From: Pseudomonas sp. GM84
GTDB lineage: Bacteria; Pseudomonadota; Gammaproteobacteria; Pseudomonadales; Pseudomonadaceae
DNA length: 32,471 bases
Assembly: GCF_000282535.1 (NCBI RefSeq)
Contig: NZ_AKJC01000079.1
Span: 1 to 32,471 of the forward strand
Reading direction: 5' to 3'
The notes under the pieces were generated by a model, which saw only the letters and a program-made list of their open reading frames with translations, was not told the DNA's origin and did no database searches. Below are positions 1 through 12,082 of this stretch, piece by piece (within the stretch, counting starts at the first letter, position 1; each line of letters starts with the position of its first letter). The position numbers were made by a program, and so were the translations under genes.

Positions 1-14
1 CCGGCGATGAGGCC
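1..14. repeat. REP element fragment at window edge
   Basis: The first 14 bases (CCGGCGATGAGGCC) equal the end of the REP arm seen at 28032-28049. They lie just downstream of ligA, so this is probably the edge of a REP doublet that continues outside the window. Confidence 0.5.
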
Positions 15-21
15 AGCGCAG

Positions 22-2355
<2,334 letters not shown>

Positions 2356-2427
2356 TCAGGGTCTCTTGCAAAGCAAAAAGCAGCCTTGGGGCACCGTGCC
2401 AGAACAGGGTTTGAGGTTGTCAATGCC

Positions 2428-2523
2428 GACCCTTTCGCGGGTCAAGCCCGCTCCCGCAGGTACACCGTAAGCCTTGCAGGCCGTGGTGTACCTGTGGGAG
2501 CGGGCTTGACCCGCGAAAGGGTC
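2428..2523. repeat. REP doublet (inverted) between zipA and ligA
   Basis: Two imperfect inverted arms of about 39 bases (2428-2466 and 2485-2523) face each other across a short spacer. Each contains the GCGGGCTTGACCCGCGAAAG-type REP core. The arms can fold into a long hairpin. The layout is typical of P. putida REP pairs and may stabilise zipA mRNA 3' ends or limit read-through into ligA. Confidence 0.85.
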
Positions 2524-2588
2524 GGTACAGGCACACTCAAAACCTGAACCGACCAGCGCGCCCACAGGCTGCTCTTTGTCTGGATCTA

Positions 2589-3482
2589 TCAGCGTTTCTG
2601 GGTCAGCGCACGGCGCTCGAACTCGACGATGCGCTGGCGGTAATGCTCGATGGTCTGGGCGGTCAGCACGCTGCGCTGGTCATCCTTCAGCTCACCATTG
2701 AGCTCGTGTGCCAGCTTGCGCGCCGCGGCCACCATCACGTCGAAGGCCTGCTTCGGATGACGCGGGCCCGGCAGGCCAAGGAAGAAGCTCACCGCACGGG
2801 TGCTGAAGTGGTCGATGTCGTCCAGGTCGAAAATGCCGGGTTTGACCGCGTTGGCCATGGAGAACAGCACCTCGCCGTGGCCAGCCATGCTTTCGTGGCG
2901 GTGGAAGATGTCCATTTCACCGAAACGCAGACCGCTTTCGAGAATGTTCTGCAGCAGCGCCGGGCCCTTGAAGCCGCCTTCGTCACGGGAGATCACGCTG
3001 ATCACCAGCACTTCTTCCACGGGCGGCAGGTCCTTGGCGGCAGCATTGCCGGTCGCCGTGAAACCGTTGCTACGGTTGTTGTCGGCGGCGAAATCGTCGT
3101 CGGCATCGGCGAACAGGTCCGACTCACGCGGCTCGGCGGCCAGGTTCAGGTCACCCTGTGCCTGCACGGGGGCTTCGGCGACACGCTTGCCGCGCTTGCT
3201 GGCCTTGGCCGGCTTCGGCTCACGCTCGCGCTCTCGCGCAGGGGCGCTCAGCGAAGGCAGGTCGCTTTCGTCCAGCTCTGGCTCTTTATGGGTATCCAGC
3301 ACCCGCGGCGGGCCGAGCACTTCAGCGCCGCCCTCCTCGTCCGGGACGTTGGAGTAACTGCGATCCAGACGGAATTTCAACTTGCCTTTTCCGCCGCGCA
3401 TGCGGCGCCAGCCGTCGAAAAGAATACCGGCAATGACAATGATGCCGATGAGGATCAGCCACTCGCGCAGACCGATTTCCAT
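2589..3482 (-). CDS. zipA: Cell division protein ZipA
   Basis: Membrane anchor that tethers FtsZ to the inner membrane at the division septum. The 297-residue product starts with a short periplasmic tip and one transmembrane segment (about residues 6-22, [17 protein letters not shown]), followed by a basic stretch ([10 protein letters not shown]). A charged, low-complexity linker (about 45-160) then leads to the C-terminal FtsZ-binding domain (about 165-290, with [14 protein letters not shown] and [15 protein letters not shown]). I chose the ATG at 3482 because it directly precedes the MEIGLREW start typical of pseudomonads; an open frame extends 20 codons upstream (to 3542) but carries no expected domain. 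It lies 205 bases downstream of smc on the same strand and upstream of ligA. Confidence 0.96.
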   Translation of the reverse strand: MEIGLREWLILIGIIVIAGILFDGWRRMRGGKGKLKFRLDRSYSNVPDEEGGAEVLGPPRVLDTHKEPELDESDLPSLSAPAREREREPKPAKASKRGKRVAEAPVQAQGDLNLAAEPRESDLFADADDDFAADNNRSNGFTATGNAAAKDLPPVEEVLVISVISRDEGGFKGPALLQNILESGLRFGEMDIFHRHESMAGHGEVLFSMANAVKPGIFDLDDIDHFSTRAVSFFLGLPGPRHPKQAFDVMVAAARKLAHELNGELKDDQRSVLTAQTIEHYRQRIVEFERRALTQKR

Positions 3483-3687
3483 GTAATCCCGTGCCTCTAT
3501 AAAAATATGCTTGAAAACAAAGGCTTCAAAGCCCTTTAACACGTGGCGCCAACTCTATGTTCTGACAGGCGTTTTACCCACGCAAAAAACGAGTGACATT
3601 AAGCTAGCACGACCAAAGACAACTTTACACCGTCTGTCGCACGTGGCGGGGGGCATTTACCTACAGAATGCGCCGCATCTTCGCTAA

Positions 3688-6600
3688 TCAGGCATCAACC
3701 ATGGCTAGCGCCTCCTCCACGTCGACTGCCACAAGACGTGAACAACCGGGCTCGTGCATGGTCACCCCCATCAATTGGTCCGCCATTTCCATGGCAATCT
3801 TGTTGTGGGTGATGTAGATGAACTGCACGCTTTCACTCATTTCCTTTACCAGCCGGGCGTATCGCCCGACGTTGGCGTCGTCCAGCGGCGCATCGACCTC
3901 GTCGAGCATGCAGAACGGTGCGGGGTTCAACTTGAAGATGGCAAATACCAGCGCCAGCGCGGTCAGTGCCTTCTCGCCACCGGACAGCAGATGGATGGTG
4001 CTGTTCTTCTTGCCCGGCGGGCGCGCCATGATCGTCACCCCTGTATCGAGTAGATCTTCGCCCGTCAGTTCCAGATAAGCGCTGCCGCCACCGAAAACTT
4101 TTGGGAAAAGTGCCTGTAATCCGGCATTTATCTGATCAAAGGTATCCTTGAAGCGGTTGCGGGTTTCCTTGTCGATCTTGCGGATGACGTTTTCCAGGGT
4201 CTCCAGCGCCTCGACCAGATCGGCATCCTGGGCGTCCAGGTAGCGCTTGCGCTCGGACTGCTGCTCGTACTCCTCGATGGCCGCCAGGTTGATCGCGCCA
4301 AGGCGCTGGATGCGGCCCTCGACCTGCTCCAGCTCCTGCTCGGTACCCTGCTCGCTGGCATCGGCCTCGACAGTGGCGAGCACGCCCTGCAGGTCGTAGC
4401 CATCGGCCAACAGCTGTTCCTGCAAGGTCTTACGACGCACATCCAGGCCCTGGCATTCCAGGCGCAGCTGCTCCAGCTGGCCGCGCAGCAGCTGTGCCTG
4501 CTGCTCGGCCTGGGTCCGGCGCTTCTCGGCATCACGCAAGGCACGGTCGGCTTCGTCCATGTGCAGGCGGGCCAGGCGCATTTCCTCGTCGACGCTCATG
4601 CGCCGCTCCAGCAGTTCTTCGAGCTTCAGGCGCAGCTCTTCCTGCGGCGCCTCGCCCTCTTCCAGGTTCAGGCTCAGTTGCTCCTGACGCTCGCTCAGGC
4701 GCGCGGCCTGCTGCTCCAGGCGCTCCAGGGCCTGGCGGGTGGAATCGTGCTGGGCCCGCAACGAGCCCAGGCGCACCGCCAACTGGTGGCCATGGTCCTT
4801 GTGCTGGCGGGCCTCCTGGCGGATGCGGTCGAGGCCTTCGCGCAAGGTATCGCGGCGGGCCATCAGCTGCTCGCGCTGCTCCGTGTCCTGGGCCATCAGC
4901 TCAAGGGCTTCCTGCAGCAACAGGCGCGCCTCGCCCAGTTGCTCATGCTCCAGGGCGCGCTGCTCCTGAAGTTCGCTCAATTCTTCCTGCAGCCGCCGGC
5001 GACGCAATTCGACCTGCTCGGCGCGGGCGCGTCCAGCGCTGAGGCTGGCGTTCAGCTCGCCATGCTGGCGGTTTTCTTCCTGGGTGCGGCGGCGTAGCTG
5101 TTCACGCTGCTCTTCCAGGCCCAACTGCTGTTCACGCAGTTCCAGCAGTTGCTGATCCAACTGTTCCAGTGCGGCGTCCTGCTGCAGCTGTTCCTCGCCT
5201 AGGCGCTCGATTTCCTGGCCTCGGGCCAGCACGCCGCCTTGGGCCTCGCCTCCCCGGCTGACACGCAGGAAATGCCGGCCGACCCAATAACCATCGCGGC
5301 TGACCAGGCTTTGCCCTTCGCCAAGCGAGGCACGCTGTGCCAAGGCCTGGGCGAGGTCTTCGACCGGCTTCACCTGGCCCAGCCAGGGCACCAGGTCGGT
5401 GCGCCCCTGGACCTTGTCGAGCAGGCTGCCGGGTTGGTGCGGTGCTTCGTCGGCCGCCAGCAGCAAGCGCAGTTCACCTTGCTCCAGGTCGCTGAAATCA
5501 AGGCTCGCGAACTCATCCACCAACACCGCCTGCAAGTCGGCGCCCAGCACGGTTTCCACCGCCAGCTCCCAACCCGAATCAACGCGCAGTCCTTCAGCGA
5601 GGCGTGGTCGCTGCTCAAGGCCCTGGCCACGCAGCCAGTCGGCAGTTCCGGCACCCGGTTCCAGCGCCGCCTGCTGCAGCGCTTCCAGGGAGGCCAGACG
5701 GCCGCCCAGGCGCTGCAGCTCGCCCTGTTGTTGCTGCTGCGCCTGGGTAGCCTGCTGCAGTTGCTCGCGGACGGCCTCCAACTGCTCGACCACCTGCCCT
5801 TCCGACAGCTGCAGCTCTTCCAGCAGCATTTCACTGCTGGCCAGTTGCTCTGCCAGCTCGATCATCGCGGCATCTTGCGGATCGGCACCGAGCTGGTCGC
5901 GCTCCTCCACCATTTTGCGCTGACGCTCGGCCTGACGCTCCAGGCTCGCCTCCAGTTGCTGCAGGCGCGCCTGCTGCACCTCGGCCTGGCGCCGTGGCTC
6001 GGCGGAGCGGGTGTTGAAGCTGTCCCATTGCTCCTGCCAGCCGTGCATGCCCAGCTCGGCTTCTTCGAGGGCCGCAGCGGCTTCCTCGGCAGCAGCCAGG
6101 GTCATTTCCTGTTCGGGCTCGAGCATGGCCAGCTCTTCGCCCAGGGTGGCCAGCAGGGTGCGATCGTGGCCCAGGTGCGACTCGGTTTCCTGGCGCGTGC
6201 GCTCGGCTTCCTTGAGGTCGTCCTGGAGCTGGCGCAAGCGCTGCTGGCCGTGCTGGATGCTCTGCTCGACCCGGGCGATATCGCCGGCCACCGAGTAAAA
6301 GCGGCCCTGTACCTGATTGAAGCGTTCGGACAGCTCATGGTGGCCATCGCGCAGGTGCTCGATGCTGGCATCGGCGTTGCGCTGCTCGGCGACCAGGGCC
6401 TCATGGGCCACGCCCTGGTCACCGATCACCGCCTCGCGCTGGCGTACCCGTTCATCCAGGTCGCGCCAGCGCAGGGCCGACAGGCGCGCCTTGAGCTGAC
6501 GCTCCTGGGCCTTGTATTCGCGGTATTTCTCGGCAGCCTGGGCCTGGCGGTGCAGGCGTTCGAGCTGGCGCTCCAGCTCTTCGCGCAAGTCGGTCAGCCG

Positions 6601-7176
6601 CGCCAGGTTCTCCTGGGTACGGCGGATGCGGCTCTCGGTCTCGCGGCGGCGCTCCTTGTACTTGGAGATGCCTGCCGCTTCTTCGATGAAGTTGCGCAGT
6701 TCCTCGGGCTTGGCCTCGATCAGCTTGGAGATCATGCCCTGCTCGATGATCGAGTAACTGCGCGGGCCGAGCCCGGTGCCGAGGAAGATGTCGGTGATAT
6801 CACGCCGCCGGCATTTGGTGCCGTTGAGGTAATAGGTGTTCTGCCCGTCGCGGGTGACCTTGCGGCGGATGGAAATCTCGGCGTAGGCGGCATACTCGCC
6901 CAGCAGCGTGGTCTCGCTGTTGTCGAAGATCAGCTCGATGCTGGCCTGGCTCACCGGCTTGCGGCTTGTGGAGCCGTTGAAGATGACGTCGGTCATCGAC
7001 TCGCCGCGCAGGTTCTTCGCCGAGCTTTCGCCCATCACCCAGCGCACCGCATCGATGATGTTGGACTTGCCACAGCCATTGGGGCCGACCACGGCCGCCA
7101 TGTTGCTGGGGAAGTTGACCGTGGTCGGGTCGACGAACGACTTGAACCCGGCCAGGCGAATGCACTTCAGGCGCAT
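3688..7176 (-). CDS. smc: Chromosome partition/condensation protein SMC
   Basis: ATPase that forms the core of the bacterial condensin (with ScpA and ScpB) and organises and segregates the nucleoid. The 1162-residue protein has the classic layout. The Walker A motif is GPNGCGKS (31-38). A first long glutamine- and glutamate-rich coiled coil is followed by a hinge (about 500-640), then a second coiled coil. The C-terminal head carries the signature LSGGEK (from 1064) and Walker B CMLDEVDAPLDD (from about 1089). The start ATG at 7176 is only 3 bases from the stop of the GntR gene upstream, so the regulator and smc are probably co-transcribed. Length and motifs are normal for the gammaproteobacterial SMC. 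Confidence 0.98.
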   Translation of the reverse strand: MRLKCIRLAGFKSFVDPTTVNFPSNMAAVVGPNGCGKSNIIDAVRWVMGESSAKNLRGESMTDVIFNGSTSRKPVSQASIELIFDNSETTLLGEYAAYAEISIRRKVTRDGQNTYYLNGTKCRRRDITDIFLGTGLGPRSYSIIEQGMISKLIEAKPEELRNFIEEAAGISKYKERRRETESRIRRTQENLARLTDLREELERQLERLHRQAQAAEKYREYKAQERQLKARLSALRWRDLDERVRQREAVIGDQGVAHEALVAEQRNADASIEHLRDGHHELSERFNQVQGRFYSVAGDIARVEQSIQHGQQRLRQLQDDLKEAERTRQETESHLGHDRTLLATLGEELAMLEPEQEMTLAAAEEAAAALEEAELGMHGWQEQWDSFNTRSAEPRRQAEVQQARLQQLEASLERQAERQRKMVEERDQLGADPQDAAMIELAEQLASSEMLLEELQLSEGQVVEQLEAVREQLQQATQAQQQQQGELQRLGGRLASLEALQQAALEPGAGTADWLRGQGLEQRPRLAEGLRVDSGWELAVETVLGADLQAVLVDEFASLDFSDLEQGELRLLLAADEAPHQPGSLLDKVQGRTDLVPWLGQVKPVEDLAQALAQRASLGEGQSLVSRDGYWVGRHFLRVSRGGEAQGGVLARGQEIERLGEEQLQQDAALEQLDQQLLELREQQLGLEEQREQLRRRTQEENRQHGELNASLSAGRARAEQVELRRRRLQEELSELQEQRALEHEQLGEARLLLQEALELMAQDTEQREQLMARRDTLREGLDRIRQEARQHKDHGHQLAVRLGSLRAQHDSTRQALERLEQQAARLSERQEQLSLNLEEGEAPQEELRLKLEELLERRMSVDEEMRLARLHMDEADRALRDAEKRRTQAEQQAQLLRGQLEQLRLECQGLDVRRKTLQEQLLADGYDLQGVLATVEADASEQGTEQELEQVEGRIQRLGAINLAAIEEYEQQSERKRYLDAQDADLVEALETLENVIRKIDKETRNRFKDTFDQINAGLQALFPKVFGGGSAYLELTGEDLLDTGVTIMARPPGKKNSTIHLLSGGEKALTALALVFAIFKLNPAPFCMLDEVDAPLDDANVGRYARLVKEMSESVQFIYITHNKIAMEMADQLMGVTMHEPGCSRLVAVDVEEALAMVDA

Positions 7177-7179
7177 CGG

Positions 7180-7839
7180 TCAGCCTCGGGCCAGCGCCGC
7201 CAGCACCAGTTCGCAGCTGCGCTGGCAGTAGGCGGTGAGCACCTCGCGAATGCGCGGCAGGTCGCGAGCGACCACGGCGTCGAGCAGGCGGGCGAACAGG
7301 TCCAGGTAGTCGAGCATGTTGGCCTGGCGCTGGTCCAGGGCCAGGTAATAGGCACGGCTCATGGCCGGCTGCAGGTTTTCCACGGTTTCCTGCAGGTACG
7401 GGTTGTCGGCGAACGGATAGGCGGCGCGCATCACCGCGAAGCTTTCGGCCACGAAGGACTTGATGTCCTGCTGCTCGCGCGCCTGCTGCAAGCGCTGCTG
7501 GATATCCAGGAACGGGCGCAGGTCGGCGTCCGTGCGCCATTTTTGTGCAACGGCATTGCCCAGCAGGATGTAGAACTCACCCATCAAGGCGCACAGGCTG
7601 CGCACGCTGCGCTCGTCGAGCCGGGTCACATGGGCGCCGCGACGCGGCAGGATCGCCACCAGATGGCGACGTTCGAGGATCAGCAGCGCTTCGCGCACCG
7701 AACCACGGCTGACATTCAGTGCCTGGGTGACCTTCTGCTCCTGGATGCGCTCGCCGGGCGCGAGTTCGCCGCGAATGATGCGCTCGGCCAGGTAGTCGGC
7801 AATTTGCTCGGAGAGGCTGTCCGGCGCCTTGAACGTCAT
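7180..7839 (-). CDS. GntR-family (FadR/FCD subfamily) transcriptional regulator
   Basis: DNA-binding repressor or activator of 219 residues. The N-terminal winged helix-turn-helix (about 8-75) contains SEQIADYLAERIIRGELAPG and the recognition helix segment NVSRGSVREALLILE. The rest (about 80-210) is an all-helical FCD ligand-binding domain. The ATG at 7839 follows a good ribosome site (AAGGAAAACC). It is divergent from xdhA and shares the 266-base promoter region with it, so control of the xanthine dehydrogenase operon is a reasonable guess. Its 3' end sits 3 bases before smc. A dyad ACTTG-CA-CAAGT (7862-7873) just downstream of a candidate -10 in its own promoter suggests autoregulation. The ligand cannot be read from the sequence. 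Confidence 0.9.
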   Translation of the reverse strand: MTFKAPDSLSEQIADYLAERIIRGELAPGERIQEQKVTQALNVSRGSVREALLILERRHLVAILPRRGAHVTRLDERSVRSLCALMGEFYILLGNAVAQKWRTDADLRPFLDIQQRLQQAREQQDIKSFVAESFAVMRAAYPFADNPYLQETVENLQPAMSRAYYLALDQRQANMLDYLDLFARLLDAVVARDLPRIREVLTAYCQRSCELVLAALARG

Positions 7840-7861
7840 GGTTTTCCTTCAAAATCATTGA

Positions 7862-7884
7862 ACTTGCACAAGTGGCGGATTGTA
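7862..7884 (-). promoter_or_regulatory. Candidate promoter and dyad operator of the first GntR gene
   Basis: Read on the minus strand, TACAAT (7879-7884) looks like a -10 box. It is followed by the inverted repeat ACTTG-N2-CAAGT (7862-7873), 23-34 bases before the ATG. No convincing -35 is seen. The position suits an autorepression operator. The binding protein is inferred, not shown. Confidence 0.4.
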
Positions 7885-8016
7885 GCGCACTTGCCCAGCC
7901 CTCGCGCAGAGGGGCACGGCGCTTTATTTGGGCCGTCGGGCAGCCTGCCACGCGGCGCGATCTATGCTTGATATATCGGCAGTGTGTTCGGTCGGGCGTA
8001 GGCGCGCGCATTTTCC

Positions 8017-8053
8017 TGACCTCAGAGTCAGAAAAATATTGACCAGTTCGTCA
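8017..8053. promoter_or_regulatory. Two TGAC-N6-GTCA operators upstream of xdhA
   Basis: TGAC-CTCAGA-GTCA (8017-8030) and TGAC-CAGTTC-GTCA (8040-8053) have centres 23 bases apart. The first lies inside a longer imperfect dyad (TTTTCCTGAC and GTCAGAAAAA, 8011-8036). The second overlaps the -35 box of the xdhA promoter. The half-sites and spacing match the consensus TTGACCA-N2-TGGTCAA known for E. coli RutR. A RutR-like TetR regulator is encoded at 27347-27958, and a third copy is at 25178-25191. Confidence 0.55.
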
Positions 8054-8067
8054 GGTCTGCTTATTGT
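8039..8067 (+). promoter_or_regulatory. Candidate sigma-70 promoter of xdhABC
   Basis: TTGACC (8039-8044) and TATTGT (8062-8067) are separated by 17 bases, 38 bases before the xdhA start codon. The downstream TGAC-N6-GTCA site covers the -35 and part of the spacer, so a protein bound there would block RNA polymerase. Confidence 0.55.
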
Positions 8068-8105
8068 CCGCTCAACAACAATAAAACCATTGCGAGGCCT
8101 TCCCC

Positions 8106-9560
8106 GTGATCCAGTTTCTCGTCAACCAGGAGCTGCGTAGTGAGCACGCCCTGGACCCGAACATGACGGTGCTGCAATACCTGCGCGAGCACCTGGGCAA
8201 ACCCGGCACCAAGGAGGGCTGCGCCAGTGGCGACTGCGGCGCCTGCACCGTGGTGGTCGGTGAGCTGACCCAGGATGAACAAGGCCAGGAGAGCCTGCGC
8301 TACCGCAGCCTCAACTCGTGCCTGACGTTCGTCTCGTCCCTGCACGGCAAGCAACTGATCAGCGTCGAAGGGCTCAAGCACCAAGGTGAGCTGCACAGCG
8401 TGCAACAGGCCATGGCCGACTGCCACGGCTCGCAATGCGGCTTCTGCACCCCTGGTTTCGTCATGTCGCTGTTCGCCCTGCAGAAGAACACCCAGGGCCA
8501 TGACCTGCACAAGGCTCAGGAGGCCCTCGCCGGCAACCTGTGCCGCTGCACCGGCTACCGGCCGATCCTCGATGCCGCCGAACAGAGCTGCCGCCAACCC
8601 TGCCGCGACCAGTTCGATGCGCAGCAGGCGCAGACCATCAGCCGCCTCAAGGCCATCGCCCCGACCCAGACCGGTGAACTCAACAGCGGCGACAAGCGCT
8701 GCCTGGTACCACTGACCGTGGCCGACCTTGCCGATCTGTACAGCTCGCACCCCGAGGCACGCCTGCTGGCCGGCGGCACCGACCTGGCGCTGGAAGTCAC
8801 CCAGTTCCACAAGACTCTGCCGGTGATGATCTACGTTGGCCACGTCGCCGAGCTCAAGCGTATCGAAAAGACCGCCAGCCACCTGGAAATCGGCGCGGCC
8901 ACCCCGCTGACCGACTGCTACGGCGCGCTCAACGAGGAGTACCCCGACTTCGGCGAACTGCTGCACCGTTTCGCCTCGCTGCAGATCCGCAACCAGGGCA
9001 CCCTCGGCGGCAACATCGGCAACGCCTCGCCGATCGGCGACTCGCCACCCCTGCTGATCGCCCTTGATGCGCAGATCGTCCTGCGCCAGGGCGAGCGCCA
9101 GCGCAGCATGGCGCTGGAAGACTACTTCATCGACTACCGCATCACGGCCCGCCAGGACAGTGAGTTCATCGAGAAGATCATCGTGCCACGTGCCAGCAGC
9201 GACTGGGCCTTCCGCGCCTATAAAGTGTCCAAGCGCCTGGACGACGACATCTCGGCGGTGTGCGGCGCCTTCAACCTGAGCATCGAAGACGGCGTGGTCA
9301 GCGGTGTACGGATTGCCTTCGGTGGCATGGCCGCGATTCCCAAGCGCGCCCGCGCCTGCGAGGCGGCCCTGCGCGGCAAGCCCTGGAACCAGGCCAGCAT
9401 CGAACGCGCCTGCCAGGCCCTGGCCGAAGACTTCACCCCACTCAGCGACTTCCGCGCCAGCAAGGAATACCGCCTGCTGACCGCGCAGAACCTGCTGCGC
9501 AAGTACTTCATCGAACTGCAAACGCCGTACATCGAAACCCGGGTGACCGACTATGTCTAA
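8106..9560 (+). CDS. xdhA: Xanthine dehydrogenase small subunit XdhA (2Fe-2S and FAD)
   Basis: Electron-transfer subunit of xanthine dehydrogenase, which oxidises hypoxanthine and xanthine to urate and passes electrons to NAD+. The 484-residue protein has the plant-type [2Fe-2S] domain with C39, C44, C47 and C72. The second [2Fe-2S] domain has C111, C114, C146 and C148 (QCGFC and CRCTG). An FAD-binding domain follows (LLAGGTDLAL at about 219, GTLGGNIGNASPIGD at about 300) and then the CO-dehydrogenase flavoprotein C-terminal domain. The start is GTG at 8106, with GAGG at 8093-8096. It overlaps xdhB by 8 bases, indicating translational coupling. Confidence 0.97.
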   Translation: MIQFLVNQELRSEHALDPNMTVLQYLREHLGKPGTKEGCASGDCGACTVVVGELTQDEQGQESLRYRSLNSCLTFVSSLHGKQLISVEGLKHQGELHSVQQAMADCHGSQCGFCTPGFVMSLFALQKNTQGHDLHKAQEALAGNLCRCTGYRPILDAAEQSCRQPCRDQFDAQQAQTISRLKAIAPTQTGELNSGDKRCLVPLTVADLADLYSSHPEARLLAGGTDLALEVTQFHKTLPVMIYVGHVAELKRIEKTASHLEIGAATPLTDCYGALNEEYPDFGELLHRFASLQIRNQGTLGGNIGNASPIGDSPPLLIALDAQIVLRQGERQRSMALEDYFIDYRITARQDSEFIEKIIVPRASSDWAFRAYKVSKRLDDDISAVCGAFNLSIEDGVVSGVRIAFGGMAAIPKRARACEAALRGKPWNQASIERACQALAEDFTPLSDFRASKEYRLLTAQNLLRKYFIELQTPYIETRVTDYV

Positions 9561-11952
9561 CCATCACGCCGTCAAGAGCCAGGCCGAGATGGCCGAACTG
9601 TTCAGCCAGGACCTGACCACCGGGGTTGGCCGCAGCGTCAAGCACGACAGCGCCGACAAGCACGTGGCCGGCGAAGCGGTGTACATCGACGACCGCCTGG
9701 AATTCCCCAATCAGCTGCACGTCTATGCGCGCACCGCCGACCGTGCCCATGCACGCATCCTGCGCATCGACACCACGCCGTGCTATGCCTTCGAAGGTGT
9801 GCGCATCGCCATCACCCACGAAGACATTCCTGGCCTCAAGGACATCGGCCCGGTGGTCGCCGGCGACCCGCTGCTGGCCATCGACAAGGTCGAATTCTTC
9901 GGCCAGCCGGTGCTCGCCGTCGCTGCCCGCGACCTCGACACTGCCCGCCGCGCGGCCATGGCCGCGATCGTCGAGTACGAGGACCTGGAGCCGGTGCTGG
10001 ACGTGGTCGAGGCGTTTCGCAAGAAGCACTTCGTGCTCGACAGCCACACCCACCAGCGCGGCGATTCGGCCACGGCCCTGGCCGGCGCCCCGCACCGCCT
10101 GCAGGGCACGCTGCACATCGGCGGCCAGGAGCACTTCTACCTGGAAACGCAGATCTCGTCGGTGATGCCGACCGAAGACGGCGGCATGATTGTCTTCTGC
10201 TCCACGCAAAACCCCACCGAAGTGCAGAAGCTGGTCGCCGAAGTGCTCGACGTGCCGATGAACAAGGTGGTGCTCGACATGCGCCGCATGGGCGGCGGCT
10301 TCGGCGGCAAGGAAACCCAGGCCGCCAGCCCCGCCTGCCTGTGCGCGGTGATCGCGCGCCTGACCGGCCAGCCGACCAAGATGCGCCTGCCGCGCGTCGA
10401 AGACATGATGATGACCGGCAAGCGTCACCCGTTCTACGTCGAATACGACGTGGGCTTCGATGACAACGGCCGCCTGCACGGCATCAACTTCGACCTGGCC
10501 GGCAACTGCGGTTACTCGCCCGACCTGTCCGGCTCGATCGTCGACCGCGCCATGTTCCACTCCGACAACGCCTACTACCTGGGCGATGCCACCGTGCATG
10601 GCCACCGCTGCAAGACCAACACCGCCTCCAACACCGCGTATCGCGGCTTTGGCGGCCCGCAGGGCATGGTCGCCATCGAGCAGGTGATGGACCACATCGC
10701 CCGCCACCTGGGCCGCGACCCGCTGGCGGTGCGCAAGGCCAACTACTACGGCAAGACCGAGCGCAACGTCACCCACTACTACCAGACCGTCGAGCACAAC
10801 ATGCTCGAAGAGATGACCGCAGAGCTTGAGGCCAGCAGCGACTACGCCGAGCGCCGCGAGTCGATCCGCCGCTTCAATGCCAACAGCCCGATCCTCAAGA
10901 AAGGCCTGGCGCTGACCCCGGTGAAGTTCGGCATCTCGTTCACCGCCACCTTCCTCAACCAGGCCGGTGCGCTGATCCACATCTATACCGACGGCAGTAT
11001 TCACCTGAACCACGGCGGCACCGAGATGGGCCAGGGCCTGAACACCAAGGTGGCGCAGGTGGTGGCGCAGATCTTCCAGGTCGACTTCAGCCGCATCCAG
11101 ATCACCGCCACCAACACCGACAAGGTACCCAACACCTCGCCGACCGCGGCCTCCAGCGGCGCCGACCTGAACGGCAAGGCGGCGCAGAATGCCGCCGAGA
11201 TCCTCAAGAAGCGCCTGACCGAGTTCGCCGCGCGGCACTACCAGGTGACCGAGGAAGACGTGGAGTTCCGCAACGGCCATGTGCGCGTGCGCGACCAGAT
11301 CGTCAGCTTCGAACAGCTTGTGCAGCAGGCCTACTTCGCCCAGGTGTCGTTGTCCACTACGGGCTTCTATCGTACGCCGAAGATCTTCTACGACCGCAGC
11401 CAGGCGCGCGGCCGGCCGTTCTACTACTACGCCTTCGGCGCCGCCTGCGTCGAAGTGATCGTCGACACCCTGACCGGCGAATACAAGATGCTGCGCGCCG
11501 ACATCCTGCACGACGTGGGCGACTCGCTGAACCCGGCCATCGACATCGGCCAGGTGGAAGGCGGCTTCATCCAGGGCATGGGCTGGCTGACCACCGAAGA
11601 ACTGGTGTGGAACGCCAAGGGCAAGCTGATGACCAACGGCCCGGCCAGCTACAAGATCCCGGCGGTGGCCGACATGCCGCTGGATCTGCGGGTGAAGCTG
11701 GTGGAAAACCGCAAGAACCCGGAAGACACGGTGTTCCACTCCAAGGCCGTGGGCGAACCGCCGTTCATGCTCGGCATCGCCGCCTGGTGTGCGATCAAGG
11801 ACGCCGTGGCCAGCATGGCCGACTACAAGGTGCAGCCGAACATCGATGCGCCGGCGACCCCGGAGCGGGTGCTGTGGGGCTGCGAGCAGATGCGCCAGAC
11901 GGTGGCTCAACAGCACGCTGCCGGCCAGGAACTGGAAACCGTGACTCACTGA
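9553..11952 (+). CDS. xdhB: Xanthine dehydrogenase large subunit XdhB (molybdopterin)
   Basis: Catalytic molybdenum-cofactor subunit that hydroxylates hypoxanthine and xanthine. The 799-residue protein shows the molybdopterin-binding segments GQEHFYLETQ, MGGGFGGKE (246-254), YRGFGG and GTEMGQGLNTK. The catalytic base is in VGEPPFML, with glutamate E735 matching the active-site Glu of xanthine oxidoreductases. The ATG at 9553 lies inside the last codons of xdhA. Downstream, a REP doublet separates it from xdhC, but all three genes face the same way and have the usual A-B-C order. Confidence 0.97.
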   Translation: MSNHHAVKSQAEMAELFSQDLTTGVGRSVKHDSADKHVAGEAVYIDDRLEFPNQLHVYARTADRAHARILRIDTTPCYAFEGVRIAITHEDIPGLKDIGPVVAGDPLLAIDKVEFFGQPVLAVAARDLDTARRAAMAAIVEYEDLEPVLDVVEAFRKKHFVLDSHTHQRGDSATALAGAPHRLQGTLHIGGQEHFYLETQISSVMPTEDGGMIVFCSTQNPTEVQKLVAEVLDVPMNKVVLDMRRMGGGFGGKETQAASPACLCAVIARLTGQPTKMRLPRVEDMMMTGKRHPFYVEYDVGFDDNGRLHGINFDLAGNCGYSPDLSGSIVDRAMFHSDNAYYLGDATVHGHRCKTNTASNTAYRGFGGPQGMVAIEQVMDHIARHLGRDPLAVRKANYYGKTERNVTHYYQTVEHNMLEEMTAELEASSDYAERRESIRRFNANSPILKKGLALTPVKFGISFTATFLNQAGALIHIYTDGSIHLNHGGTEMGQGLNTKVAQVVAQIFQVDFSRIQITATNTDKVPNTSPTAASSGADLNGKAAQNAAEILKKRLTEFAARHYQVTEEDVEFRNGHVRVRDQIVSFEQLVQQAYFAQVSLSTTGFYRTPKIFYDRSQARGRPFYYYAFGAACVEVIVDTLTGEYKMLRADILHDVGDSLNPAIDIGQVEGGFIQGMGWLTTEELVWNAKGKLMTNGPASYKIPAVADMPLDLRVKLVENRKNPEDTVFHSKAVGEPPFMLGIAAWCAIKDAVASMADYKVQPNIDAPATPERVLWGCEQMRQTVAQQHAAGQELETVTH

Positions 11953-11972
11953 GGTTGGCTGGGCGCCTTTGA

Positions 11973-12050
11973 GGGCCCCATCGCCGGCAAGCCGGCGCCC
12001 ACAATAGCTGCACTGACCCTGTGGGAGCCGGCTTGCCGGCGATGGGGCCC
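11973..12050. repeat. REP doublet between xdhB and xdhC
   Basis: Inverted arms begin GGGCCCCATCGCCGGC at 11973 and end GCCGGCGATGGGGCCC at 12050. Both have the GCCGGCTTGCCGGC core (11983-11997 region and 12028-12041). The hairpin may dampen read-through or protect the xdhAB message, giving less XdhC than XdhAB. Confidence 0.85.
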
Positions 12051-12082
12051 GAACAGGCCACCTGAACATGAGGATCTGCATC

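Noticed and set aside
2356..2565. Small minus-strand frame between zipA and ligA
   Set aside because: It translates the REP doublet at 2428-2523 and has no ribosome site, so it is not a gene.
5239..7971. 910-codon plus-strand frame opposite smc and the first GntR gene
   Set aside because: It spans two clear minus-strand genes with full motif sets; its own translation is low-complexity (Leu/Gln/Gly-rich) and resembles no family.
12068..12082. ATG at 12068 as xdhC start
   Set aside because: It overlaps the GAGGA ribosome site that serves the ATG at 12083, and the extra five residues are not part of the family start.
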